Shown here in pieces: positions 52,520-64,000 of a DNA stretch of 64,000 bases. The position numbers and the translations under genes are program-made. Numbering within the stretch: position 1 is the first letter of the stretch; every line of letters starts with the position of its first letter. Source of the stretch: Schizonepeta tenuifolia. Its lineage: Eukaryota; Streptophyta; Magnoliopsida; Lamiales; Lamiaceae. The stretch spans positions 74,351,545 through 74,415,544 of the forward strand of contig CM055956.1 in the NCBI GenBank assembly GCA_029490685.1, given 5' to 3'. Under the pieces are notes generated by a model. It saw only the letters and a list, made by a program, of their open reading frames with translations. It ran no database searches and was not told the DNA's origin.

Positions 52520-53611
52520 CATATCAAGTAGAAGAGAGAATGGAGTTATTAGCTTTTTAGTGACATATATGATAATTTATAAGTTACAGTGTGATATTTA
52601 TCATGTGGTGCATTTCATTTTCAGAAATGGATTTAATGAAGCATACGTCTAACTAAGGTAAAATAAACTTAATGAAAAGATACGAGTGAAGCACTATTAA
52701 CCGAATAAAAGATGGGAACTAATTGATTCATGATGGTATTTAGTTGATGGATAATGATTTAAGAGAGAGAGAGGCGTAATAAGTGTAAGGACATGAAATT
52801 GAGAAAGGTGAGGAATGCAAAATGCTTAGGAATCACGCCATCACCATTTGTTTTCCCACCCAACCCATGTGAAGTCTCTTTGTTAGCTTGTGGCGTGCAG
52901 GAGCAAGACCACCTCCTCCTCATTCTCATCTCATTACCTTTTCGCTTTTCAACGGCCTTTCCTTCCCTTCCCTTATTTTCATTCTTTTACCTTTTACCTT
53001 TACAAATTAGAACACCCCTTCCCTCCCCTCCCCTCATATTTCATATTTCTTCATTCACATATTAATCCTTAGTTAAAACACATAGTTGTCCATTTCATTC
53101 AAATCGTCTTCGTTTTTCATTTCATCACGCTACGCATTTACAAAATACAGAAATAAAAACAAGACGTAAGCACATTTTTAGCCTGTTCCTGCTCCCAATT
53201 CTATAGCAAGTAATAAGTAGCCCCTACTGGGGGGTGGGCCACCAGGCAGAGAGAGCAGCACAAGTCTCACCTTTCTCAATTTATGAGCATGGTTTCCAAA
53301 ATCAGTTACAACATATATTTGTGGATATTTAAATAAAAAATAACCAAAAATAAATAAAGCAATTAAGACTTCAATTGGAATTACATTAAAATATCAAAGT
53401 CTCTCCTAATCAGTTACACTGCCCTGTAACCTACCTCACCAAACCATGGGTCCATGAAAAGAATATACACTAATTAAACCGGGCCCTAATAAACCCAAAC
53501 CGGCTACAGTCCGGTTCGGTTCCCGAAATCCTACCTTCTCGATCCACTAAAACTGATTTTTTTCATTTTCTTCTTCAATCTTTTTTCCTACCTGCTCTGC
53601 TAATGCTATCT
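52520..53611. other. 3' flank of the GATA gene and intergenic DNA
   Basis: No ORF with a domain. The part next to 53612 is presumably the 3' UTR of the GATA gene. CT-rich stretches occur at 52910-53040. Confidence 0.5.
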
Positions 53612-54666
53612 TCAAAAATTAGTGGCCGGTTGGATCAGACCGGCGGGTTCGGTTTCCGACTCCTTTTTGCGCCGCATCTCCAGAACTTTCCGGTGGTTGT
53701 TTGAGTGCATCTCGGTCGAGAAAGTCGGGCTGCATGCGGGTCGGTATTCGGGTAGGAGTCGGCCCGACTTGTATCTCACCCCACAAGCGTTGCACAGTGT
53801 CTTCGAACCGAGCGGCCCGGCCCGCCACTGGGGGGTCTTCGTCACGCCGCAATGGCTGCACCTCCTCGGCTGGCTCGCCGCGCCGTCGGCCGGTTTCTTT
53901 TTATTCTTCTTTGAAGCCGGGTTGCCCAGAAAGGACTCGCCGGTTTGGCTCTGGACCGGCCAGAGGTTCGGCGGCGATAACGACGTCGTCGAGGAGGATG
54001 AGGATGAGGACGAGGTGGTTGACTCGGTGAAGGAGGGCGACAAGACGGGCCAAATGCGAACCCCCGTTCGGGCCCTCTTGGTTCGGGCCTTGGTTTGAAC
54101 TGGAGTAGTGAAACAGGGTTGCTCGCTGGCGGCGGAAGTTTCTTTTTCCGCCGGCTTCGCCGGCAGTTTTCCGGTGAGCGAGTAGTCGGAAAATGAGTCC
54201 TCCACGAAATGGGATAACCATTCTAAACTTTCCAACCCCTCCGTCTGCAAACAAGATGTCATCTTTTTTCAGTTTTCTTTTTGTTTTTCAAATTAATTTT
54301 CAAGAAACGCTTCCTTTTAGGGAATTAATCGGCAAAATTGAAACTTTCGCTTACGGGAACGCTCAATTCACTCTCGGGGAGAGACCCAAAATCGTCGTTG
54401 GCGGAAACGGCGCTATTTTCCGGCGGCGGCAGCGTTTGCAAAACAGAGCAGGCAATTTCCCGGCTCTCTTCCGGTTTGTCGAGTTGCTGCGGCTGTAGTT
54501 CGTCGCCTTCTTCTTCGAAATCGTTAGAGAAGTCGAGCAGTTCGTCAACAAATAAGTCATCGCCGGAGACGCCGCCGTTAACCACCAAGAAGTCATCGGC
54601 GAAGGCAGTGGTTTTCAACATCTCTGGGCTTAAGCCGTTTACGAAAGCGCCCTGCACGCATTCCAT
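53612..54666 (-). CDS. GATA5: GATA zinc-finger transcription factor, GATA5-like (subfamily A), two coding exons
   Basis: Exon 1 is 54666-54355 (104 codons, MECVQGAF...), ending at GTAAGC; exon 2 is 54244-53612, after TTTGCAG. The 110 bp intron lies between codons, and splicing joins ESELSVP to TEGLESLEWLSHFVEDSF, the conserved N-terminal block of subfamily A GATA factors. The protein is 314 residues, usual for the family. It has an acidic N-terminal half (activation-like), a Lys/Arg cluster, a Ser tract, and one zinc finger CSHC-X18-CNAC (about 233-258) followed by the basic GVRYKSGRLLPEYRPACSP. It binds GATA motifs in the nucleus. The MECV start and DDFGSLP block point to the GATA5 group. 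No break is seen, so it is probably a working gene. Confidence 0.95.
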
Positions 54667-54975
54667 TTCCTACAAACAAAACCCACATGCAAATAAGCAA
54701 ATTTATACACAAAATTTCATCGTATTTGCAGAAAAGGAAGGCGAAATGTAGCAAGAATTGAGAGGGGGGGGGGGGGGGGGGGGACAAGGAAAGGAGGGGG
54801 CACCTGGAGTGGAGGTGAAGGAGGAGAGAGAAGTATAGAGGATAAAGAGGAAGGGGAAAAAGGGTTGAATGTGTAGAGAAAAGGGTGGTGGTGAGTTCGG
54901 TAAAGCATTGAATGAGAGAGAAGAGAGAGAGAGAGAGAGGGATTGGGTACAAGGATTAAAGCGTCTCAAACCTGA
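54667..54975 (-). promoter_or_regulatory. 5' leader of the GATA gene with CT repeat, C20 tract and possible UTR intron
   Basis: On the minus strand: a possible TATA-like GTATAT near 54975, a (CT)n patch (54939-54913), a C20 run (54783-54764), and TTTTGTTTGTAG directly before GAAATGG, an acceptor-like site that suggests an intron in the leader. Which parts are transcribed is inference. Confidence 0.45.
54764..54783. repeat. G20 homopolymer in the GATA leader
   Basis: Twenty G in a row on the plus strand (C20 in the transcript sense), about 100 bases before the start codon. Confidence 0.95.
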
Positions 54976-56668
54976 TATACGCAGTCAAAAAATAAACTAC
55001 AAATACGCAGTAAAATACAGCATGCCATTTCTAATTTGAACAATCGAGGTCTGAAATTTTGTGGGAATTTTGAAAATCTCCCAGTAAAAGTTGTGGAATA
55101 ACTGCACAAATTTAAGGCAAAAATCTTCCTCTTTCTGTGATTTATTACCTTTAATTGTTTCGGACTTTTCTGTGATTTTAGACTACTGTTGCCATAATAT
55201 TCTGGTGAATTTATTATATCCCGTTTGTAACGTGTCTCGTTAAATATTTTGGTGTTCATCTTCGAGATTCTGAAGATTTAATTATCCTTACTCTTTAAGA
55301 ATGCAGTGGATTGTTTTTACAGTTTCAGTTGCTGAATTAAAGCCTTTTTTCTACGCTCAAAATACACTGAATATTATTTACCATTATTTATGCAAGGATC
55401 TTAAATTGTCTGCCTTTTCTTCAATCTCAAGAATAGTTTACCCTTAAAAATAAAAGAATAGTTTACACTGTACAAACTATATCAAATTGGACTGGCCTAC
55501 CGATACAAAGAGGATATAAATATCAAATTTGAATATTAGTACCATTCTTTTATTACATATTATACATCAATTCGTGACATAAATTTTTATTTTTGGCACA
55601 ACATCCTATTAACGTATATAGTTATACTACAATTTTGTGTTTCAACGTTTTATTATATTCTGCACTTCGTCTCACATTTATTTCGTCAATATACTCTTTT
55701 ACTACAATTTATAAACTGATTTTTTTTGGAGCAATTTATAAATTCATAGAATGAACGCATACTTTCCAGAAAACTTTACTGTTTGAGGGGGAAAAATAAT
55801 TAGAGGCTTTAAATTTGAAGAAAAGGTACACAAGGATTGTGGACCAATTTGTTTGATTAATTTACAAGGGAAACCTACCGCATTAATCGGCATTCATCAT
55901 AGTGCTGCTTTTCCCGCTCTTGCTCTTTTAACTTAAATCGGATTTCCCACATTTATTTCTTCGTTTTATCGTCTCAATAAAACCAAGAGGCAAATTATAA
56001 TTAAAAAAAATTACCCAAATTTTCCCTTTTATGATCTCAATATCTGAGTGGCTTAACTAGGTGGTCTGTGTGACAGCTAAAAGTCGGAAAAAAAATTACC
56101 TTTAATTATTATGATAATAATTGTTTTCCTATACAAATTTGATTTGATTAATTGACCGTGCTCTTTCTTTCCTGACTTAGGTGCATTATGTGAATAATTC
56201 AAACATAATTAAGTTAGCCACCACTGTTTCGCCACATGATTCAATTCAAACTTATTCCAATTACGAAATTATATGATGCTTTGGAGTTTGTAACGGAAAT
56301 AATTTTTGTATGGAGCTTTTAGAATGTGAACACTGCCAAGAATTTATGGTTAATGAAGGCATACAGGTACAACGCAATAGAAAAATAAAGTCAGCAACCT
56401 GATTCACGAGGGTAATTTTTTATTTTAATTTATTTTTTAGCAGATGAGGGTAAATATTTACTTGTTCCTAATTTAATTTATGAGGGATCGAGGATGGGGG
56501 TCTTTAATTTATTGCAGCATGCTAACATCTTCAATTACTAGTACATTTCATCTCAAAAAAATAAAAAATTATTAGTACATGGATAATTTTCGAGTGAAGT
56601 TTATTATAGATATGAATCTACAATTGCATAGCACTTGCAGTTACGGAGCTAGAAACTTTTACTTAAGG
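54976..56668. other. Intergenic region upstream of the GATA gene
   Basis: AT-rich, no ORF with a domain, no transposon ends recognised. Near 56636 the phrase GCAGTTACGGAGCTAG resembles a decayed hAT-type terminus. Confidence 0.5.
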
Positions 56669-56677
56669 GCCCAAAAT

Positions 56678-57339
56678 CAGTGTTTTTAAACCCGGCCCGG
56701 CCCCGCCGGTTGGATCGGTAAACCCGCGACCCGGTTATGTGGCCGGGTCGGTTTTGATAGAAATTAAAGTTTGACCCAATCCGAAACGAACCGGTCAAAC
56801 CCGGTAAAAATTGGTGACCCAATGAACCGGTGCGGCTCGGTTTTTTTTTATCAAACATTCAAAATATAAATTTTTTTGTTAGATTTAAGACTTGAACCTT
56901 GTACCTCTTAGTTGTTAGACTAAAGCAATGCCCAACTCCACCAATGCAAGACTTGTGTTTATCTCTTTTGTTTAATTTATTTAATCCTTTGTAGAAAAAT
57001 CACAGTAAAATTTAGTACAGTAGAATTTTATAATATTTTTTTTTTTTAATTTATTTTTATGTAAATACTTTGATATATTTATTTATGGTGTTCAAGAAAT
57101 ATTGATAAGCAATCTTTTTTATTTTTTGTTGATACAATTTATAAGTTTTCAGAACTTTAATTATTTTTATTATCATGTTTAATGATTTATTCAAGTATTT
57201 AATATTTTAATGTATATATATTATATATAAAAAATAAAATATTAATGGATCATCCGGGTTTTTAAGAACGGTTCGACCGGTTGAACCAGTGACCCGATGA
57301 CATGACCGGTTCGATGTCCGGTCCGATTTTTAAAACATT
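56678..57339. mobile_element. MULE-like non-autonomous element with 9 bp target duplication
   Basis: GCCCAAAAT flanks both sides (56669-56677 and 57340-57348). The left end CAGTGTTTTTAAACCCGG and the complemented right end AATGTTTTAAAAATCGG are imperfect inverted repeats, followed on both sides by CCGG-rich words (ACCCGG, ACCGGT). The middle is AT-rich and carries, on the minus strand, a GGTTCAAGTCT word like a pol III box B. Length 662 bp, non-coding. A 9 bp duplication favours Mutator-like over hAT. Confidence 0.75.
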
Positions 57340-57473
57340 GCCCAAAATTAGTTACAAATTCAAAATATCAAAAGTAAAGCACTAAATTATTTTTTTTTAA
57401 ATATAGAAAATTTAGTACAACCATAATATAATATCAATATTACAATTATAATAGATTCATTATCAATTATACG

Positions 57474-59017
57474 TGTTGGGAAATTTAAGTAAAAATTTTG
57501 ATTGATTCCAAAACCAACTGACCCCAACCGAGTAGATGTTGCTAATTCCTAATGTCAGTAGTTAGGCTCGCTGTTTGAGCATTGTTAAGATTTTATCTTT
57601 ACAGGACTCCAGCTGAAGACAGCAACAAGGCTTCACTCAGATAGAACATCAGTTGTAAAGAAGACAACTGAGCGTTCATCATATGAAGCATTGAGAAAGG
57701 GGGAAGTTACACTCAACAGATAGAACATCAGTTGTGAGGAACACAACACAACTGAGCGTTCATTCCATGTGAATTCAAAAAGGGAGAAGATAAAAGGAAG
57801 ACAACTGAGCGTTCAGTTTCAAAACATCAGTTGTATAACTCAACCCAGAAGATCAACAGCATGAAGTAGAAGTCAGCTGAGAATTCAACTGTCAGCAGTC
57901 AGATAGAACATCAGCTGAAGAACAAGCTAGTTGAAGATCGAAAGTCTTAACCGACCACTCCTTGTTGGAAGTCTGTTGTTAAGATTTGAATTTCAAAAAG
58001 GAAGTCACGTGAAGGTTAGACCGTTCAGTCATTACCCCATTTGGCCCAACACAAGGTTGTCTCAGATGAAAAGCAGAAGAGCACAGATGCCAAATCCGGA
58101 AAGTCTGCAGAGATGAGAGACAAACCATCGCTTTCAAAGAATAGAGATCAACAGCTCCTCCAACGGCTAGTTGATACTCTCCGCCTATAAATAGAGGCCT
58201 TCATTCATTCAGAGAAGATACAAGACACACACGCGAGAAGAAACCAGAGAGCGAAAGAAAGAGCAAAATTCTTCACGAGCTGAACTGCATTTAATCCTTT
58301 AGAACATCACGTGTTGAGAGTTCTAGAGTTAGTTTCTGTGTCTTTAGATCGAACCTTGAGAACATCACTTGGTGAGAGTTCGTAGAGTGTTAGATCAAAG
58401 CTCACCTCGTGTTCGAGCTTTTAGTTGGAACCCCATTTTCTTTCACCTGAAAAGGTTTAGGATCCTACTCTTCCTGCAACTGAGTAGATAGGTTGTTTAG
58501 TACCCGAAAACTAAACTGTAGGGTTGATAAGTACCCGCAAACTTATCCTTAATGGTTGCTCAGCCCGCGTAAGCTGAGTGGTTTGTCCAGAAGAACTTGG
58601 ACAGAGTTGTGTGGACTCACAACTCCCCGTGGACGTAGGAGGTTTCTCCGAACCACGTAAATTTCTGTGTGCTTGAGTTTATTTTTCAGTTATTTATCGC
58701 ATATTCAACTGACCCAACTAACCAGCATACAAACTGCATCTTAGCATTCTCAACTGTCTTGGTTCTTGACCGACCGTGCATAAAAGCGTGAGTTATTTTT
58801 AAACGAGTTATTTTCCACCACATTCCGCACAACACTTCACTTCCAACTGAGTGTTTCTTCCTCAGTTGTGAGTCCAACTGAGTATTTCTACTCAGTTTTG
58901 ATTCCATCCGAGTCTTCTTACTCGCTTTTGATATTTTCAGGGGGTTGAATTTTTAAAAGTTTTATCTGGTGTATTCCCTCCACCCCCCATACACCAGAAC
59001 TCGTTTCGGGACCATCA
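57474..59017 (+). repeat. 5' LTR of the second copia element
   Basis: Starts TGTTGGGAAA, ends GGGACCATCA, 1544 bp. U3 holds three AACATCAGTTGT and three ACAACTGAGCGTTCA words. The TATA box is TATAAATAG at 58186-58194. The hairpin with the C-rich loop is at 58967-58996. Confidence 0.93.
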
Positions 59018-59019
59018 AG

Positions 59020-59036
59020 TGGTATCAAAGCAGTGG
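59020..59036 (+). other. Primer binding site, initiator tRNA-Met
   Basis: TGGTATCAAAGCAGTGG, two bases after the LTR, with one change (G to A) compared with the complete element. Confidence 0.9.
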
Positions 59037-59165
59037 TTCAAAAGACTACTGACTCTGTTTCACAAGGTGTGAATTCGAGGTATTTTATTCAGTGGTCAAC
59101 TGAACAGATCTCTTTATCACGCTAGTGCATATTTGCTTGCATATTTCTGTTGCTATTGTGTGCAG

Positions 59166-61732
59166 ATGGACGTCAAAGATAAGATCGTGGTCATGTTCTC
59201 GGTAGTAAATTATACATCCTAGAGGACACGGATGAAGAAGATCTTACTGTCAAAGCATCATAGGATGCAACAAGTACTCTCGTCCGGACCGATCATCATC
59301 AAAGAGAGAATCGCTCGCACTCCTACAAATCCTAACGATGGGGATACAGTTGTGGAGTTTGTGGAGAAGCAGCCGGAAGACTACACTCCAGAGGAAGCCA
59401 AGGTGAGCCACTTAGACATCTGGCCTCAGAGCACGATTATGTCAACTGTTGGACAAGATTACCTCCCTTGGATAGAAGAGAACGAGACTGCAAAAGAGAT
59501 GTGGGATATCTTGGCATCGCTGAGTGAAGGAAGCGATGAGACGAAGGAGAACAAGTTCTCACATGCATGCCAAGACTTCGACAACTTTTGTCTGAGAACT
59601 GATGAAACAATTGATCAGCTAGAGCTCCGGTTTATGGACATCCTCAGAAGAATCTAGTCCATCCGAAGAGGAAAATACACACTAAGAGAAATCAATCTCA
59701 AAGTGTTGCAAGCTCTATCGGCTGAGTGGGATACCTTCACCAATATCCACGAGAGCCGAGCTGACCTTGGTGAAATGAGAACTGAAAGATTGTTCTCAAT
59801 TTTAAAGGAAAATGAGTATAAGGTGAACCGAAGAAGATCTCAGTCCTCGGTTCAGACGAGTCGACATGAAGATGTTGGCTCAGCCACAAAGTCAGTTACA
59901 CTTCGAGCTGACTACTCCAAGTCAAGAACATCAAAGCCAACCAGGTCTACAGATACAGCTGCAAAGGAGCCAAGCAAAGAGGAACTGCAACAGAACATAG
60001 CCGCCCTGTCAAAGAAGCTAGCTGACATGGATACTCGGTTCGGGAAATACAAAAGATTCTACAAATCCAACCGAACTCGAGACAGTTCAAAGCCTGTGAC
60101 CAACGGTTGCTTTGAATGCGGCAAGGAAGGACATTTCAAAGCTGACTATCCAGACCTCTCAAAGAAAGAGAGAGAAGCGTTGAGGGCCAAACAAGCTGGA
60201 AAGAATAAGGCCATGGTAGCAGAAGAAGCAGCTGACGACATGGACATCTTCACTGACACTGAAGATGAGGATGAGCTGACTTCCACCAACAGCACCATCA
60301 GTCAGGATCAATGCCTCATGGCACTTGGAACCGACCAAGATGATACTGAGGTACACTTTAATCCTGCTAAGTTAAATTCTTCCAATACTTCTAACATGCA
60401 GGAATCACTGAACGAAGAGTTGGAACCCTCCTAGAGTGACTTTCAAGAACTCAGTGAGGAACTACATCAGCAATCGGTTGAGTTTAAGAGTCTTCAAGAA
60501 CAGTTCTCAAAACTTGAAGAATCCTTAACCGTGAAGGACGATCTGATCAAAAGTCAAACAGAGGAGATTGAGAATCTCAAGAGTCAACTGAATGCGGTCA
60601 ACCGAACTAATGCTCAACCAACGAAGAGTTGACAAAGCAGATCAAGGAGCAGGAAGATCAGTTGAAAAATCAAGAGACTCAAATCGACCAGCTAATAAAG
60701 AAGTCAGATGGACAAACCGAGCAGATAACTGTTCTCCTCAAGGAGTTGCAAACTGAGAAGGACAATCTATTCAAGCTGTATCAGTCATCCAAGATCATCG
60801 AGAATCTTATCAGTTACAGTAGACAGATGGATGATGTGTCAGGACTCGGTTATGATGTGATTAAAGATAGTGGAATTCCTCCAGCAACCTTCATCAAAGC
60901 TGTTGAGGTCAAGGTTGTCGAACCTAACACAGTGGAACCTGAGTCACCACAAAGTAATTCAACCTCCACCTCTCAGCAAGCTCAACCGACCAAGGCAACC
61001 ACAACTGATAAGGGAAAAGGAGCAGTAGATGGAGGACAAAATGTTCCATCGGTTGGGACATCAACCGAGGGGGAATGTTCCAAAAGTCAGAAGAGGAATC
61101 AGAGGCGTCGAAGGCATAATCGCAACCGAACTCAGAATCAGAACCGACCTCTGCATCAACCTCAGAGTCAACATCAGAAAGAATGGAACCTAACGCAGAA
61201 CCGACAAGGATCCAACCATCTGAATCAACAGCAGTTCCATTATCAGTTCAACCAAAGGTTCCAACCGAGTCAACCGATAAGGAACAGGTCGAACAACTGG
61301 AGATATTCATCCCACAACATGAACCACCAACAGGGCATGAACAGCTACAAACAATATTCAAGGAGTTGGAATCAGAATCAGCCACAAAGATTCCAACAAG
61401 GCGTCCGACCTTACAGACAAATTCAACAGGATAAGAATCGCCATCAAAACAGGGGGAAAACCTCTCCTCTGAAAGCTCGCAATGGGAGAAATCCAACTCC
61501 TCCCAAGAAACAGAACATCACTACTAACAACAAGCCTAAGGATAACCGAGGTGTTAATATAGTTGATGATGAAGGAAAAGTGATCTGGAATGATAAATCC
61601 ATCCGAGTATACAGGGAAAAGCGTTACACAGTTCCAGGGGGAACTGGTTCTAACCCTCCAGGACCAACTGAAATTGGGGACCTAAGCGAGTTTCTCTTTG
61701 CAGGTACAGGAGAAACAGCTGAGGAAGAATAA
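59166..61732 (+). pseudogene. gag: Copia gag of the second element, decayed
   Basis: ATG at 59166. TAG codons at 59220, 59655 and 60432 replace Trp, Gln and Trp codons of the sister copy (at the second site the sister has CAA). The zinc knuckle CFECGKEGHFKAD has its last Cys changed to Tyr (60147). A one-base deletion near 60620 shifts the frame; the third piece (60629-61732) has the Gln-rich coiled coil, Asn/Gln/Arg tail and the C-terminal DLSEFLFAGTGETAEEE overlapping pol. The tail here is longer and cleaner than in the complete element and shows what the intact gag end looks like. Confidence 0.9.
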
Positions 61733-64000
61733 AGCGTCTGCAACAATGTGGGTGATGGACAGTGGATGCTCGAAACACATGACAAATCTGAAGGATTTGC
61801 TTGGAAGTTTCGTGGAGAAAGAAGGTCCATCAGTTACTTTTGGTGACAACTCAAAAGGTTACACCAGAGGTTACGGTACCCTTGAAACCAATCACGTTTC
61901 TATTTCTAATGTCTCATATGTTGATGGATTGAAGCATAACTTGCTCTCCATCAACCAATTCTGTGATAATGGTTTCTCTGACAAGTTTGATGCACAGGGT
62001 TGCAGGGTTAAAAATGTCGGATCAAAGCAGGTGATATTGTTGGGAAATCGATCGCCAACCGGGAATGTCTACTACGCTGACTGGACCAGCAGTCTTCCTG
62101 ACACCTGTCTGTTATCAAAGAGCAGTTCAGATGTGAGCTGGATGTGGCACAAAAGGCTCAACCATCTGAACTTCAAGACAATGAACCGACTTGCCAGACA
62201 AGAACATGTAAGAGGCATACCAAACCGAGTGTTTTCACAACACATATTTGCAGTGCATGCCAGCTGGGAAAGCTCGCTAGATCCTCTTTCCGGTTGAAGA
62301 CAACTCCCTCAATCGACCGAGTGTTACAGCTGATCCACATGGATATCTTCGGGCCAGTTACACCAAAGAGCATGAATGGTAACGAGTACACCCTGGTTGT
62401 AACTGATGAATACTCAAGATATACGTGGACCATCTTCATGCGCCACAAGAGTGAAACCCGAGATGAGCTATCCGATCAGATCGTGGAACTGAGTTTCTAA
62501 ATGAAACCATCATCGAGTACTGCGAGAAGCATGGAATTACACATCAAACATCAGCTGCGCGTACTCCGCAATAGAATGGAGTAGCTGAGCGAAGGAACCG
62601 AACACTGAAGGATGCAGCTACATCCATGTTAACCAGCTCAGCTCTACCAAAGAGATTTTGGGCTGAGGCCATCAACACTGCATGCTACACTCAGAACCGG
62701 TCTCTTCTGACCAAGCGGTTGGGAAAGACACCATACGTGCTATGGAGACGCAGAAAGCCAGATATTTCTTATTTTCGCATTTTTGGTTATAAGTGTTATA
62801 TTCACAACAATGGAAAGACTCAGTTGAAAACTTTTGATGCCAAAGCTTCGAAAGGTATATTTCTCGGATATGCCGCTCGGATCAATGCTTATAGAGTTTT
62901 CAACAATAGCTCTCGTGTTGTGGAGATAACACCTCATGTTAGTTTTGATGAATCTACTTTTGAGTGCAGGGAACAGGCTAAAGGACAACAAGCTGATCCA
63001 CAAGTTCCACTAGCCCTCACAAGATCTCAGATTCTAAGGCAAAAGAATCTAGCTGAACCACTAGTTTGGGCAACTGAGGATGAGGATCCATACTCCTCTG
63101 AAGATGAATGCGAGGACCCCAGCTCATCTCAAGGGGAAACTCCAGCTGATGCCCCTCCAACTGCATCAGCATCTGAAGCCCAACCGAGCCCAGTTCGAAA
63201 TGTTATCAATGTTGAGGATCCAGACTCAACAACTGATAAATCACCAGCTCAAAAGAGTCCAGCATCTCCCACAGCTCAGATCACGGAACACCCACAGATG
63301 GAAGAAGAAGGAAGACGCAACCGAAGATGGTATGAAGATCATTCCACTGACAACATCATCGGAGATCCAACCGAAGGTGTGCGTACAAGGAGCCAAGTTG
63401 CAAATCCAGATCCAACCGAGGAAGATTCCAACACTTACGCTCAATATGCTGAGGAGTTGGCAGTTCTAGAGGAGTTCGAGCAAGCTGGAGATGTTGCCAT
63501 GATTTCTTGCTTTGTAGCTGATGTGCCAGAACCGAAGAACATTGTGGAAGCTCTCAACTGTGTTCACTGGACAACAGCCATGCAAGAAGAACTGAATGAG
63601 TTTCTACGCAACTGTGTATGGGAGTTGGTAGAAAGACCAAATGGTGTTAAGGTTATTGGATTGAAGTGGATTTTCAAAAACAAGAGAGACGCCATTGGAT
63701 TCATAGTGAGGAATAAGGCAAGGTTGGTAGCTCAAGGATATTGCCAACAAGAAGGAATCGATTTCGAGGACTCTTTCGCGCCAGTTGCAAGACTGGAAGT
63801 CATCCGAATCTTTTTAGCCTATGCCGCATTTCACAAGTTCAAGGTCTATCAGATGGATGTGAAGTGTGCCTTCCTCAACGGTGATATCAAGGAAGATGTT
63901 TATGTTGAACAGCCTCCCGGTTTTGAAACTGGAGATGGAAGAGTGTACAAGTTGAAGAAAGCAATCTATGGACTGAAACAAGCACCCAGGGCTTGGTATG
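61686..64000 (+). pseudogene. pol: Copia pol of the second element, decayed and truncated by the window
   Basis: Opens after TAA at 61683-61685 in a frame +1 to gag. Protease DSGCSKHMTN is intact. A one-base deletion near 62238 shifts the integrase frame, a deletion of about 50 bp near 62470 removes part of the integrase core, and TAG at 62572 replaces Gln in PQQNGVAE. Beyond that the frame is largely open through the Pro/Ser-rich linker into the reverse transcriptase (WIFKNKRD, YQMDVKCAFLNG, YGLKQAPRAW) until the window ends. Confidence 0.9.

Larger units (their letters stand above)
57474..64000 (+). mobile_element. Second copia element of the same family, older, cut by the window end
   Basis: 5' LTR, PBS, gag and pol up to the reverse transcriptase, all homologous to the complete element at 30.9-44.6 kb but in the other orientation. 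It has at least four nonsense mutations, two one-base deletions and a deletion of about 50 bp in the integrase, so it is dead. Whether it has the accessory module cannot be seen. Confidence 0.93.

Noticed and set aside
54593..54952. 119-codon ORF on the minus strand upstream of the GATA ATG
   Set aside because: Composed of the CT and C20 tracts of the leader and out of frame with the GATA coding exon.

Overview
The window is nuclear DNA of a flowering plant, probably a eudicot. It holds plant LTR retrotransposons of the Athila (Ty3/gypsy) and copia types, plant-type non-autonomous hAT, PIF/Harbinger, Mutator-like and Stowaway elements, a GATA zinc-finger gene with a plant-size intron, and a glycine-rich wall-protein gene. 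The order Lamiales is only a guess from overall resemblance. Apart from the two host genes, nearly every recognisable feature is mobile DNA, much of it nested. There are no bacterial-type operons, CRISPR arrays or rRNA genes.

Layout. 1-9055: minus-strand Athila-type element with decayed gag, pol and env-like ORF; its 3' LTR lies off the left edge. 9300-11000: AT-rich tandem array of about 327 bp period. 11738-12438: hAT element. 13164-15434: a tandem-duplicated sequence hit first by a copia element (now a solo LTR) and then by a hAT-like element. 16033-17287: internally deleted PIF/Harbinger transposase element. 18014-18249: Stowaway MITE. 19183-20602: glycine-rich protein gene. 20600-30870: gene-poor DNA with a MITE, inverted arms around an Athila-like LTR fragment, a 216 bp duplication and three hAT elements.

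30879-44587: a complete 13.7 kb copia element on the minus strand, with 5 bp target duplication ACTCG, nearly identical 1.57 kb LTRs, PBS, PPT, an intact pol, a frameshifted gag and an extra 3.5 kb module downstream of pol encoding two accessory ORFs. 48348-50143: a PIF/Harbinger element that keeps only the Myb/SANT-like ORF1. 51127-52510: a MULE with long terminal inverted repeats. 53612-54666: a GATA5-like transcription factor gene, minus strand. 56678-57339: a small MULE-like element. 57474 to the right edge: a second, older copia element of the same family, plus strand, cut by the window end.

The most interesting part is the copia family, seen as one full element, one partial element and one solo LTR. 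Its unusual traits are an accessory two-ORF module with its own promoter-like sequence, internal polypurine tracts right after pol, gag and pol in overlapping different frames at a splice-acceptor-like sequence, a C-loop hairpin at the LTR end, and U3 repeats with the CAGTTG core. The coordinates of terminal repeats and target duplications were read by eye; family assignments rest on recognised motifs, not on database searches.
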